A stretch of DNA of 64,000 nt from Eriocheir sinensis (Eukaryota > Arthropoda > Malacostraca > Decapoda > Varunidae): positions 12,413,977-12,477,976 of the forward strand of contig NC_066549.1 in the NCBI RefSeq assembly GCF_024679095.1, read 5' to 3'. The position numbers and the translations under genes are program-made. Within the stretch, counting starts at the first letter, position 1. The number at the start of each line of letters is the position of its first letter. Of the stretch, positions 34,498-48,059 are shown piece by piece. Below the pieces are notes generated by a model. That model was not told the DNA's origin. It was given only the letters and a program-made list of their open reading frames with translations, and did not search any database.

Positions 34498-34879
34498 CTT
34501 CTTCTTCTGCAGGTGTCTCGAGGCTGTCTCCGCCGTGTGCATTGTCACGTAGACGGTGGACGGAGCACAGTACAGGGTTGCCGGCGTACGGGTGGCAGGA
34601 GTGAGTGCTATTCATATTATTTTCTGTTTTTGTTGAGCCTTTAAACTGCCTTCCTTACTGCAACAATTAGGAAAGATTAATGCTCCGTCCAATGCTCACC
34701 AGAAACAGCAGTGCCATCATTACCGCCGTGCAAAGGAGGGCAGATGAGTCGTTCCAGGAAGAAGACAAAAGCGAATCGAGGTAAAGATTATGAAAGTCTT
34801 CCGTAAAGGGGCGCCGCGACTCTGGCTCCTGTTGTTACTGAGCTGGCTACACTGTCCAACCAGCCTCCCCTCCCCCTCT

Positions 34880-34881
<2 letters not shown>
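34498..34881. other. Unique sequence, no gene seen
   Basis: Around 34635-34670 gagcctttaaactgccttcc loosely recalls the family J tail, too weakly to call. Confidence 0.35.

Positions 34882-34937
<56 letters not shown>
34882..34937. repeat. (GT)n microsatellite
   Basis: Pure GT. Confidence 0.96.
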
Positions 34938-34941
<4 letters not shown>

Positions 34942-35013
34942 GTTATAATGGAGGCACATCTTGCGTTCTTTTGACTAACTAATTACTTCATTTTATGTTA
35001 AGAACTACTTGTA

Positions 35014-35142
<129 letters not shown>

Positions 35143-35249
35143 CATACACAAAACATGCAGTCCTGGCGTAATCCGTCCTTTGTCTCGGGAATGAAGAAAC
35201 ACCCTCCTGCCTGACTGCCCTTCCTGTCTTCGAGTAGCACAGCACGTCC

Positions 35250-35482
35250 TCCTCCTCTTCCCCTCCTCCTCCTCCTCCTCCTCTTCTCTCTTCCTTGTTT
35301 ACTCAACCTTGTGTCTTCTATTCTCTGCCTTCTAAGTTATTCCTCCCTTTCTTTCTGCCTTCTCGGCCGTGCTTTTATCAGTTTTTTATTTTCCTCCTCC
35401 TCCTCCTCCACCCCCTCCTCCTCCTCCTCTTCCTTCTCCTCCTCCTTATACTACAACTACTACTACTACTACTACTACTAGC
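35250..35482. repeat. CCT-rich tract ending in (ACT)n
   Basis: CCT trinucleotides near 35250-35285 and 35395-35450, then (ACT)n to 35482. Confidence 0.85.
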
Positions 35483-35488
35483 ACTGCC

Positions 35489-35708
35489 GATGTCGATCAC
35501 TCCAAACTTTTTGCGCTCCAAGCTAAGCCGAGGACTAGAAACAATGGTCAAACAACCTAAGCGAAGCGATGCCGTACAGACGTTAGATGGAGGTATTTTT
35601 CGAGCAGAGTCATCCGACACTGGAATAGTTTTCCTGCAGAGAGCGAAAACGATCAATTCTTTTAACACTCGCAATGGTCGTCACTTTGCTGGTTCAGGGG
35701 TAAAATAA
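35489..35708 (+). pseudogene. CR1-like LINE (family C1) C-terminal fragment
   Basis: Two frames carry SKLFALQAKPRTRNNG and then SRVIRHW and INSFN...FAGSGVK with a terminal TAA. They match FFELQTNSRTRNNG and INSFNYRIDRHFAASGVN at the end of the copy at 58990-60829. Frameshifts break it. The 3' UTR expected ~90 bp after the stop appears only at 36592, so the copy is probably split by the insert at 35711-36590. Confidence 0.75.
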
Positions 35709-35710
35709 AC

Positions 35711-36590
<880 letters not shown>

Positions 36591-36591
36591 A

Positions 36592-36668
36592 GGCAGCCTC
36601 GTAATGAGCCAAGTCTTTCTGCTGCCTGTTCGTTCATGTTTCCATGGTTTCATATTTCCATAATTTCT
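36592..36668 (+). mobile_element. CR1-like LINE (family C1) 3' UTR end
   Basis: ggcagcctcgtaatgagcc, ctttctgctgcctg and catgtttccatgg match the 3' end of the copy at 58990-60829, including the 8-bp-type terminal repeat. Confidence 0.75.
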
Positions 36669-36761
36669 CCTCCTCCTCCTCCTACGATCGTGTGTGAACA
36701 TTATTGCTTGAGGAAAGAGATGAAACAGCATTGTGATAGCAAGGCAAATAACAATAGTATA

Positions 36762-36834
36762 AGTTCTACTTCTACTACTATTTTTACTACTACTACTACT
36801 GCTACTATTACTACTACTACTACTACTACTACTA
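36762..36834. repeat. (ACT)n microsatellite, imperfect
   Basis: ACT trinucleotides with substitutions. Confidence 0.9.
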
Positions 36835-37018
36835 TGTATGATTCGTAAACTTCACTAAAAACCAAAGAGAATTTCAGCCTCGACTTCCCTCATTAAAGTA
36901 AACACGATTACGGACGACTCTTTTTCCGTCCGCACGATGGGAAAGTGTACGGAATGGGAAACTATTTGTAGTATGGTGAATGTACAAACTCTGGGTAATT
37001 ACTGCGTAGTCCTGCCAT

Positions 37019-37889
<871 letters not shown>

Positions 37890-38257
37890 GTGTGTGTGTG
37901 TGTGTGTGTGTGTGTGATTCACTCTCGGCCTGATCACGACCTGGGCTCGTCATCGCCAGCAAGTACCCTCCCGAATAAAGCTGTGTGTGTGTGTGTGTGT
38001 GATTCACTCTCGGCCTGATCACGACCTGGGCTCGTCATCGCCAGCAAGTACCCTCCCGAATAAAGCATAGCTCATTAGTTTATCTCATGCAGGGTACTGC
38101 CGAGACCAACACACACCACACACCCCATCCCCCTTGCTCAAGGGAGGACAGTAACCACTCCTTTGTCAGTGGAAAAAACCGGGATTGAGCAGGGCTCGAA
38201 CCTCCGCCTGCCAGACCGTGAAGCCTGGCAGCACAGAGCTCTACCACTGAGGGACCG

Positions 38258-38262
<5 letters not shown>
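37890..38262 (-). mobile_element. tRNA-headed SINE with (CA)n tail (family S3), duplicated 3' end
   Basis: The minus strand starts with gtccctcagtggtagagctc (A-box region) and ggttcgagccctgctc (B-box), then the S3 body. The last ~62 bp plus (CA)n occur twice in tandem (37917-37978 and 38002-38062 are essentially identical on the plus strand, each preceded by a GT tract), so tail and repeat were duplicated together. Confidence 0.85.

Positions 38263-38300
<38 letters not shown>
38261..38300. repeat. (GT)n microsatellite at the SINE head
   Basis: Pure GT right at the 5' side of SINE S3. The next 390 bp hold a short GAT/CAT run and a diverged direct repeat (gctcctccttgg and gctcctccaccttgg), no gene. 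Confidence 0.93.
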
Positions 38301-38302
<2 letters not shown>

Positions 38303-38690
38303 GAGGGGGAGGGAGGGTCGGTGCCCCCATCATCATCATCATCGCCATAATCTGAGTCTGGGGCTGCTGCCCCTATCACCCCTGCCGATGCTCCTCCTTG
38401 GCAAGAGCGGTGCTACTTTCGCCGCCCCTGACGACGCTCCTCCACCTTGGAAGGGGCAGTGCCCCCAAAACACCAGCATAAACATTTCGGCCTCCCTTCT
38501 TCACTTCCTTCGGGCCAGCACATCTGGGGGAAGTTGGCCCCCAGGGGTGTGTGGGTCTTTAATCCCCTTCTCCCTAGACGCAAGTGAAACTTTTCTTCCT
38601 GTCGCACTTTTTTCTTACTATCATAAACAGCCCTCAGCCCATTAACATTTCTATTAACTCTGTTCCTAAACAATCCTTTCCACATCAATA

Positions 38691-38958
<268 letters not shown>

Positions 38959-39220
38959 TAGTCTTTTAATTTTAGCGAAGTTAAAAAAAACGTTCCAGGA
39001 AAAATTAGTAAGGTTGATGCTAAAACGGATTTCAGCGCGCACGCGAGCGAGGGAGTCTTCAGTACCCTTCCCAACGCCAATGAGTATTTACATAACCAGG
39101 TCACCCTAACAATGATATTCCTTTCTCATTCCATCACCTCCCTCCTCTCACTCTTTCTTCTTTCCTCCGCTCTCCTCTTCTTCATAACCTTTCACCTACA
39201 CTCCCTGCTCCTCTCCTTCG

Positions 39221-39365
<145 letters not shown>

Positions 39366-39603
39366 CTCGCTGACTCACACTCTCCAGAGAATCCTTTCCT
39401 ATAACAAGTATTCAAGAACCAATCTCCATGCAATCCTCCTAGACCCCTTGCCAACCCACCGCCATCCATCTCTGTAATAACACATTGGTGGCAGCGGTGA
39501 GATGTCCACGTCCCCCCAGAGGCTACGACAGATCAGATGGCCTGGCCTACACAACTTCTTTATCCGATGTCCCTCTTAATGTTCAAGGATTTGTGTTTGT
39601 GTG

Positions 39604-39617
39604 GGGGGGGGAGGATT

Positions 39618-39690
<73 letters not shown>
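39604..39690. repeat. G-run and (GT)n microsatellite
   Basis: Eight G then a short unique gap then pure GT at 39619-39690. Confidence 0.95.
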
Positions 39691-39692
<2 letters not shown>

Positions 39693-39921
39693 TTTTCGGG
39701 GGTAAGCGAGAGTGTGCTTATCTCTCTATCATTCGTCTGTCTCTGTTTGTTTGTTAATATGTGCGTGAGTGCGTGTCTGTCTCTCTGTCTGTCTTTCTGT
39801 TCGTCTGTCTATGTGTATGTATGTATCAGTTTCAGTAGGTTTGCAGTTTTGTTTATCTGTCTACCTTTCTCTCAGTCCATCTATCCATTATGTCTATTTA
39901 TTCGTCTTATTTATGTATTGC

Positions 39922-40607
<686 letters not shown>

Positions 40608-40677
<70 letters not shown>
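40608..40677. repeat. (GA)n microsatellite
   Basis: Pure GA. Confidence 0.96.
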
Positions 40678-40679
<2 letters not shown>

Positions 40680-40984
40680 CGACAAAACGTGTAGTCATAT
40701 ATTTTTTCACATTTCCGCAGCAAAAGAAAGACTAATTACACTATCACTAAACTCATTTCCTCTAAAGTGCCAACCTAGCGCCGAGAACACAAACATCGCG
40801 TCGTGACATAGGTCCTCATTCAGAACCCTTCGTGCGGCGTTCCACAATGCATCGTGCCGTTAGGGTGCCGATTAACACTCCAGTAAGAAACGTCGACATC
40901 AGAAGAACGGGGAAAGGGGAAAGGCATGTAAACGTCGAGGAAAGCGCAAGAAGGAAGACTGAGATGTATGGACACTTGATGAGA

Positions 40985-41420
40985 CGAGAGGAGGAGAATA
41001 TATAGAAGGATTAGTAATGAGAGGGGAAAAATAAAGTAGAATAAAGAGAGGAGAATGGAGGAAGACAAATAACAATAATGCACGTACAGGGTAAAGTGAA
41101 GAGAGGAGGAGTGTGTAGGAAAACAAGTAATGGGAAAGGAAGAACAGAGTAGAAGGAAGAGGAAGACTGTGTAGGAAGACAAGTAATGAGGAGGGAAGAA
41201 CGAGTTAGAAGGAGGAGAGGGAGAATATGTAGGAAGACAAGTAATGTGATTGGAGGAGCGAAGTAGAAGAACAGGAGGAGTATGTAGCAAGATGGGTAAT
41301 GATTATGAAGTACAGGTTAGTAGGAAGAGAAGAATATGTAGAAAAATAAATGATCAGAATGGAGGAGGAATATGTAGGAAGACAAGTGATGAGAATGGAA
41401 GTGCAGGGTATTGGAGTAGG
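40985..41420. repeat. Diverged ~56-bp purine minisatellite
   Basis: The word tgtaggaagacaagtaatg or close variants starts at 41114, 41170, 41228, 41283, 41337 and 41373, with weaker units upstream from about 40995. The 540 bp after it (to 41965) are unique and show no gene. Confidence 0.75.
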
Positions 41421-41964
41421 CGAGGGAGACTGAGGAGGAGGTGAATGGTTTGTGTTAAGGACAGGAGAGACAAAAACATCAATGGTTAGGTAGTACAAAA
41501 CAGACCACAATGGAGAAGACTCATCCACAATAGCGACATTATTTATTTTGGAATTATAATGCCTTTACTTAAAAGTAGATTCATCTATTTTCAGAATCTC
41601 ATTCGTTATTTGTATGGTTTATATATATATTTTTTCTATTCAGGGCAAGATGAGGCAAAACACACCCGCTGTATTTCAAGTAAGAGAGAAAAATATCATG
41701 AGCACAAAGTTCTCCTTATTGCTTATAAATTTTGCAAATACTGAGCATTCACTGAGTTTCCGGCCTTGGAGCTCAGGAAACAACGAATATTGGCACAAAA
41801 TGCGTCTTTTTTTCGCGCCCAATGTTTTGTATTAATATTTGTGATTCAACAAGAGGAGTCATGTAGGAGAAGATTTAAATAAACGCAACGGGTCTTGATT
41901 ATGCGTAGCTTCGTGTTGACGGACCTGTAGAGACAGATACGGGACAAACAGCTCTCTAATAGTG

Positions 41965-42200
41965 TTCTCCGCATTCAAATGTGTGCGGTGCTTGAGGTCA
42001 AGAGGAGACAGAATTAGGTGTGAAGCGGGTTTTTCATGTTGATCCAGATGCAGAGAGAGGAAATTATAAGAAAACTCTCTCTATGTTTTTCTAGCGTATT
42101 TAAATGTTTGCGGTGCTGGAGGTCAAGAAGAGACATAATTAGATGCGAAGCGTGTTCTTAAAACGTTGAGTTGTAGCAAAAAAAAAGGAAGAAAAGCTGG
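41965..42200. repeat. Two-copy 125-bp tandem repeat
   Basis: aaatgtgtgcggtgcttgag (41977) recurs as aaatgtttgcggtgctggag (42102). Similarity continues through gtcaagaggagacagaatta for about 70 bp. Confidence 0.7.
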
Positions 42201-42229
42201 AACTCAAGAGGAGATAAAAATAATGTAGC

Positions 42230-43195
42230 TTGTTCAAACCAACTGTCACTGCTCTTCCTCTAGACGGTCACTGTTTTTCCCCTAAACCTATTAACAATGG
42301 TGTCCCGCAGGGTTCTGTCCTATCTCCCACTCTCTTTCAATTGTTAATTAATGATCTCCTTTCTAAAACAAACTGTCCTATCCACTCCTACGCTGATGAA
42401 TTTACTCTGCACTACTCATCATCTTTTAAAAGCAGACACTCCTTGCAAGAATTTATTCTAGGCTGGACGCTGAAGAGCGATTAACTTCAGATCTTGCTAT
42501 CATTTCTAAATAGGGCAAGAGAAATTTGATATCCTTCAGTGCCTCAATTTTTCCACCTGTCAACTCGACACAATCATCCAAACAACTATTCATATTCTTT
42601 GACAACACACATTTGTCGCCTTCTATAATATACATTCTCGATTTATCCTTAACTCAAAATCTTAATTGGAAACATCACATCTCTTCTCTCGCAAAATCAG
42701 TTTCCTCGAGGTTAGGCATTTTATATCTTTTCCGCCCTCGTATGGGGTTTGCATCTCATATGTGTGGGGGTTCCATACTCACACACCTCTGCTAGACAGA
42801 GTCGAAGGCTCTTTGTCTCATCAACTCCCCTCGCTTACTAGCAGTCTTCTACCTCTTAAATTCCGCCGCAGTGTTGCATCTCTTTTTATCTTCTATCAAT
42901 ATTTTCATGCTGACTGCTCTTCTGAATTTATTAACTGCATCCCCCCCTCCCTTCCGAGGCCCCGCTGCACATGACTTTCTACTCTTGCTCATCCCTATGC
43001 TGCTCAGATCTCATATATATGCAAGAGTTAACCAGCATTTTTATTCTTTCCGTTTCCTCCACCCGAAACTGACCTCTCTTCTGGCCTTGCTCTATTTTCT
43101 TTTGTCGGTGCAGCATCTAGCAGGCTCATTTTGATGCTATTTTTTTTTCTTTGCCCTGGAGCTGCCTCCCTTGATATATATAAAAAAAAAAGGAA
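42230..43195 (+). pseudogene. Jockey-like LINE (family J), RT C-terminal half and 3' tail
   Basis: The first frame reads NNGVPQGSVLSPTLFQLLIN, then SYADEFTLHYSS where a catalytic YADD is expected, so the active site is altered. After several stops and frameshifts it continues SLTQNLNWKHHISSLAKSV, then LLDRVEGSLSHQLPSLT, FRRSVASLFIFYQYFHADCS and a C-terminal part, and ends with a family J tail and A-run near 43195. RT order, the GVPQGS motif and the C-terminal layout fit jockey-type non-LTR elements. The 5' part (endonuclease and RT motif A) is absent. This longest copy is the reference for the short family J tails elsewhere in the window. Confidence 0.82.
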
Positions 43196-43730
43196 GCTGT
43201 CTGTAGCGTCGAAGCAGCATTTGTAATACCGAGAGAGAGTCAGGCAATCAGGTCAAGAGCCGAGAGAAGAGGCCAGCCAATCAGGGCGGTGTTACAAATG
43301 CTACTCAGGCGCCAGATTAATAGTTGGTTTGAGCAGACTATAGCGTAAGCGAAGCGAGTCCTGATTTCGGGAAGCGTCGTGTTGATGGAGCAGCGGAATC
43401 ATGCCGAGGCGAGGCGGATAAGAGCTGCTGCGGGCGCGAAGGTGTCGGGGAAGGCGGGAGGCAGCGTGATGAATAGCGGCGGGACAAGAAGACGGAGCAT
43501 CGCTGTTTTGGGAGGAAATAGAACAAAGAACGACGTGTGAAAAATGAGTTTAGGAAATTAGATGACGTGAACAGAAGCAAGAGCAGGAGGAGGACGAGGA
43601 GGACGAGGAGGCTTAGACCGAGGAGGAAAATGTGTTGTGGGTAGTGTAGGTGGTGAATTAGGAGGAGGAGGAGGAGGAGGAGGAGGAAGGAAGCGAGCAG
43701 GCTCAACACATTCGAAAAACAGTGGAAGAT
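43196..43730. other. Unique sequence with short inverted repeat and (GGA)n
   Basis: agcatttgtaataccg (43224) and cggtgttacaaatgct (43289) form a 16-bp inverted repeat with one mismatch around two caatcagg words. A GGA block lies at 43660-43690. No gene. Confidence 0.5.
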
Positions 43731-43789
43731 CAAAACAAGCATCGACAATATCTCAGTGGTCGCACTCGGCAGGAAAAAAAGTTAATGAC

Positions 43790-44240
43790 ATAGAAATACA
43801 ATGTAACACCATCTCCCACCGAAAACAATGCCAGATATTAGGCCACACAGTGACATCCACCAGCCTGATCGTCAACGTCAATGTCAACAAAAGCACGTCA
43901 ACGACAAAACCATGAAAGTTAAAACAGCCCTCACATCTCTAAACAGATTATGGCACTTCTCAGAACGGCTCAAACTGTATCTAGTAAAGACGAAGATACT
44001 CCCTATACTAGACTACTCACCCACCCCGACACACATAGCTTCCCACACCAAGATGTTACAACTACAGAGACTGAAGAACAAAGCGCTGAGATTTGCCCCC
44101 GGACAGAAATACCCGTACACGGAAAACACGGAAGCGTAACACCGCAAACTCGAAGTACAACTATTTAGTCAACACAAGGCTACGGGAGGCCGCCGGCAAG
44201 ATATGGGAGAAACTAGACCAGCAAGACGACGTGAACTACA
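43790..44240 (+). pseudogene. LINE RT C-terminal fragment (third type, family K)
   Basis: The plus strand reads CQILGHTVTST, KVKTALTSLNRLWHFSERLK, LYLVKTKILPILDYSPTPTH and MLQLQRLKNKALRFAPGQKY. This is the region after the catalytic motif in non-LTR reverse transcriptases, where new strands of RT thumb and connection lie. A frameshift follows near 44139. It does not align closely to families C1 or J by eye. The RT core and tail are missing, so it is a dead fragment. Confidence 0.7.
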
Positions 44241-44489
44241 CCCACAATAGCTTAACTTAGCTCTCTACACACAAACAAATCAAACACCCCTCCCCCCCCC
44301 AGAACGCCGAGGGTATACAAATAAGGTGCCCGATAAACAGTAACTACACCAGAACAACTAACGAACCTATACCATACAACTGTACACTCCTACTGTCTTT
44401 CCTTCTCCCCCTCCTGTACCTTCACCACTAACCCACTTCCTCTTCCTACTATACCCTTGATTAAAAAAAAGGAGAAAAAGTGAGGACAA

Positions 44490-44872
44490 GCGGATAAGAA
44501 TGAGGAGGAGGAGGAGGACGAATAAGAAGAGGAGGATGACGAGGAGGAGGAGGAGGAAGAGAAGGAGGAAGAGGAAGAGGAGGAGGGGGAGAAATAGGAG
44601 GAAGAGGAGGAAGAAAATGGAAAGAAGAGGATGAGGAGGCCGTGGTGGCGGTGATGATGGTGATGATGAAGGAAATGAATTGGAGGAAGAGGAAGAAGAG
44701 GAGAGGAGGAGGATGAAGAGGAGGAGGAGGAGGAGGAAGAGGAGGAGAAGGAGGAGGAAGGGGAGGTAGGTTGGGTAGACAAGTGGAAGTTGAAAGTATA
44801 CAAGCGTGAACACTGGGACAAATGGCGGTGACAAGACTGCCGTTGTTGTTGTTGTTGTTGTTATTGTAGTTA
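44490..44872. repeat. (GGA)n tract and (TTG)n microsatellite
   Basis: GGA/GAA to about 44770 with one unique patch, then TTG at 44840-44862. Confidence 0.9.
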
Positions 44873-45153
44873 TTGTTATTGCTGTTGTAATTATATGACG
44901 CTGAATTAATTAATCATTGAAGCATGCATGTAAAGCTTTTGTAGGTTAATGAGCAATTTTTAGGTTAATGAACACAACACAACGTTTTTTCCTTCCGTCC
45001 TTTTAGTTCTGCGTTAAAATCGTTTCTTCCGACTTCGTGTTCTCCTTATTTTCTTTGTCCGAACCGTCTCTTCCTCCTCCTTTTTTTTTTTTTTTACCGT
45101 TTTTCCATCCTTTGAACTGTGAATCCCTTCGTTTTATATTTTCTCATCTTTCA

Positions 45154-45376
45154 TTACTACTACTACTATTACTACTATTACTACTATTACTACTACTACT
45201 ACTATTACTACTACTATTGCTACTACTACTACTACTACTACTACTATTACAACTATTACTACTACTACTACTACTACTACTATTACTACTACTACTACTA
45301 CTACTACTATTACAACTATTACTACTACTACTACTACTACTACTACTATTACTACTACTACTACTATTACTACTAT

Positions 45377-45441
<65 letters not shown>

Positions 45442-45442
45442 T

Positions 45443-45487
<45 letters not shown>

Positions 45488-45565
45488 CACTACTACTGCT
45501 ACCTCTACTACTACTACTACCACTACTACTACTACTACTACTACTAGCACTACCACTACTACTAG
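45154..45565. repeat. (ACT)n/(ATT)n microsatellite, about 410 bp
   Basis: ACT trinucleotides with regularly spaced ATT and few other variants. Frames on both strands read as long Tyr, Leu or Val polymers that are not proteins. Confidence 0.97.
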
Positions 45566-46284
45566 GTGTACGAAAAGTTTTACGCCATCACTATCACCAT
45601 CAACATAATTCTTTTCTCATGTTTTTCCCCCTTTTTCCTTCTTTTCCCCTTCCATTTCTCCCTATTCTTCCCTTTTTCCTTCACTGTCTTTTATTTCCAT
45701 TATCACTATTACTATCATTACTACTACTGCTACTAACATTATTACTATTTTGATCCCCCTTACCACGACCACCACCTACACACCACAATGATGCCCCGAG
45801 GTTTGAAAGGTCGCTAGGCCAACACCGACGCCTCGCTCCCCACCTCCGAGCGGGTCACGTAGTCAATCAAGTTGATCAAACAACGAAAAACAAAAGCGAA
45901 ATAAAACAATGTTAGGATGGGGCGGCGCGTCGAGGAGATAGAGGAGGCTTGGGGGGGAGGGGGGAAGGAGGAGCAGGAGGAACACAAAGTAACACAAAGT
46001 AAGAACAAACAACAGCAGACCTGCTGGTCCTTACGAGGCTGTTTGTGACAAGCTACACTAACTATCTAATCAAAGGTGGGAGATGAAGGACAGCAAAGGC
46101 GAAGGCTCCTCCCCACCCTCCCATCCCTCCAGCCAAAGCTGGCAGGAAAGGAAAAAGAACCATGCAGCATGGAAAAACTGCATGGAAATTATGTAGGAAA
46201 GAGGAAAGAACTACCATTACTGCTACCACTAAACGGGCTATAAAAGCGGACAAGGACACCAGTATTCGAAAGAACTTAGCGTTA
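45566..46284. other. Unique sequence, no gene seen
   Basis: Pyrimidine-rich at first, then unique. It lies just past the 3' end of the LINE at 46285-48045. Confidence 0.4.
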
Positions 46285-48045
46285 TTACGACAATGAGTAA
46301 TATCTTAGTTGCTGGTTGGATTCAAAACACTTGTCTAATCTATTCTTGAAGGCCGTAACTGTTGTACTATTAACGACATCACAGAGTAGAGAGTTCCAAA
46401 AATTAACAACTCGATTGAAGAAGTGTTTAGTTTCGTGCGACGAGAATCTTCTACCACTAATCTTCAAATTGTGATTTCTTCTTGTTCTATTTGATCGATC
46501 AATTGTAAAGTAATCTTCCGCATTAATATCACTGAATCCTTTAAACATTTTAAACACTTCTATTAGATCGCCTCGCATTCTTCGTTTTGATAGGCTGAAT
46601 AAATTTACTTCTTTAAGCCTTTGTTCATATGATAAATTTCTCAACCTAGGAATCATCTTTGTTACTCTTCGTTGAACCCGTTCCAACTTTTCTATGTCTT
46701 TTCTGTAATAGGGAGACCAAAACTGTACACAGTACTCTAGACGGGGTCGAACCAACGAATTATACAGTTTTAATATTACTTTTTCCGATTTATTATTAAA
46801 GACTCGTCCGATGAAGCCAACCAATTTGTTTGCAGTTTTAACTACCTCTGAGCAATGCTGACCGGGATTTAAATCGCTTGATATAGTGATTCCAAGATCC
46901 TTTTCTTTACTTACTGCAGAAAGTTGTTGGCCATTCATTACGTACCGAACGCGATTGTTATTTTTTCCGATGTGCAACACTTTACATTTGTCAACGTTAA
47001 ATTTCATTTGCCATTGATTGGCCCAACGTGCAAGTCGATCTAGATCTGATTGTAAAGCTTCTTCGTCGAGTGTCGCAGTTACTTTACTAGCAATTTTTGT
47101 GTCATCAGCAAATTTTGATACTTTGCAAGTGAGCCCATCATCGATATCATTAACATAAATTAAGAAGAGCATGGGGCCAAGCATTGATCCTTGAGGTACG
47201 CCGCTTCTGACATCGAGCCAGTTAGATGTAACACCGTTTTGAACTGCTCTCTGTTTCCGCTCAGAGAGCCAGTCCACAAGCCAATTGTGAATGTTACCCG
47301 AGATACCGTGCGCCAATAGTTTGCTGAGCAATCGTTGGTGGGGGACCTTATCAAATGCCTTTTGAAAATCCAGATATATGATATCTACTGATCTGCTTTC
47401 ATCGAACACCTCAAAAATATAATGAAAAAAATCAAGTAAGTTAGTTAAACACGAACGTTTACAACGGAAGCCATGTTGAGAGTTATTTATTATATTATTT
47501 TCTTCGAAGACTTTCACCATATTGTCGCGAATGATAGTCTCCATTAACTTACAAACAATCGATGTCAGGCTAATTGTTCGATAGTTTTCTGGATGAGACT
47601 TGTCCCCCTTTTTGAAAATTGGTGTGACATTTGCTAGTTTCCAATCCGACGGAACTTTTCCAGCTGTTAAAGATTTATTGAATATGATGGAGAGCGGTTT
47701 ACAAATTTGATGTTTGATTTCTTTTAAGACCCTAGGGGTAATTTTGTCTGGACCAGGAGCTTTGCTTACTTTAATCTTTTCAATTGTGCGTAAAATGTCA
47801 CTTTCTACGATGAGCACGCCACTTAACATCTTTTCGGTCCTTCTAACCTCCAGCGGTTGAGGTGATAAACAATCTTCGTCGGTAAATACGGATGCGAAAA
47901 AGTTATTTAGGATTGTATCCATTTCATTTTCATCGTTCGTGTGGTTACCATTATCATTAGCAAGCGGTCCGATACCACAAGTGAGTGACTTTTTATTATT
48001 TACATAGCTAAAAAAATCTTTAGGATTAGATTTACTCGTTTCCGC
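46285..48045 (-). CDS. CR1-like LINE reverse transcriptase, uninterrupted frame, 5'-truncated
   Basis: About 587 residues of LINE protein read without a stop to TAA. The enzyme copies element RNA at a nicked chromosomal site (target-primed reverse transcription). Counted from the Met at 48177, visible parts are APGPDKITP (~140), DWKLANVTPIFKKGDK (~178), SLTSI (~204), QHGFRCKRSCLTNLLDFF (~234), motif A YLDFQKAFD (268-276), SGVPQGS (325-331), the catalytic FADD (356-359), KDLGITISSD, and the C-terminal YRKDIEKLERVQRRVTKMIP. All catalytic aspartates I can place are present. One oddity: NYRTISLTS has Thr where CR1-like proteins have Pro. The endonuclease is missing. The first ~44 residues of the open frame are flanking low-complexity DNA, so I start at the first LINE-like codon. 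Likely the youngest LINE in the window; autonomy is not possible as it stands. Confidence 0.9.
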   Translation of the reverse strand, partial: AETSKSNPKDFFSYVNNKKSLTCGIGPLANDNGNHTNDENEMDTILNNFFASVFTDEDCLSPQPLEVRRTEKMLSGVLIVESDILRTIEKIKVSKAPGPDKITPRVLKEIKHQICKPLSIIFNKSLTAGKVPSDWKLANVTPIFKKGDKSHPENYRTISLTSIVCKLMETIIRDNMVKVFEENNIINNSQHGFRCKRSCLTNLLDFFHYIFEVFDESRSVDIIYLDFQKAFDKVPHQRLLSKLLAHGISGNIHNWLVDWLSERKQRAVQNGVTSNWLDVRSGVPQGSMLGPMLFLIYVNDIDDGLTCKVSKFADDTKIASKVTATLDEEALQSDLDRLARWANQWQMKFNVDKCKVLHIGKNNNRVRYVMNGQQLSAVSKEKDLGITISSDLNPGQHCSEVVKTANKLVGFIGRVFNNKSEKVILKLYNSLVRPRLEYCVQFWSPYYRKDIEKLERVQRRVTKMIPRLRNLSYEQRLKEVNLFSLSKRRMRGDLIEVFKMFKGFSDINAEDYFTIDRSNRTRRNHNLKISGRRFSSHETKHFFNRVVNFWNSLLCDVVNSTTVTAFKNRLDKCFESNQQLRYYSLS

Positions 48046-48059
48046 TATATAAAAGAGAG

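Noticed and set aside
43196..43330. Promoter-like pair of caatcagg (CCAAT-like) words and gggcgg
   Set aside because: No downstream gene, and the words sit between arms of a short inverted repeat; chance or an element remnant.
45037..45753. Poly-Leu, poly-Tyr and poly-Val frames
   Set aside because: Trinucleotide (ACT)n read in different frames and strands.
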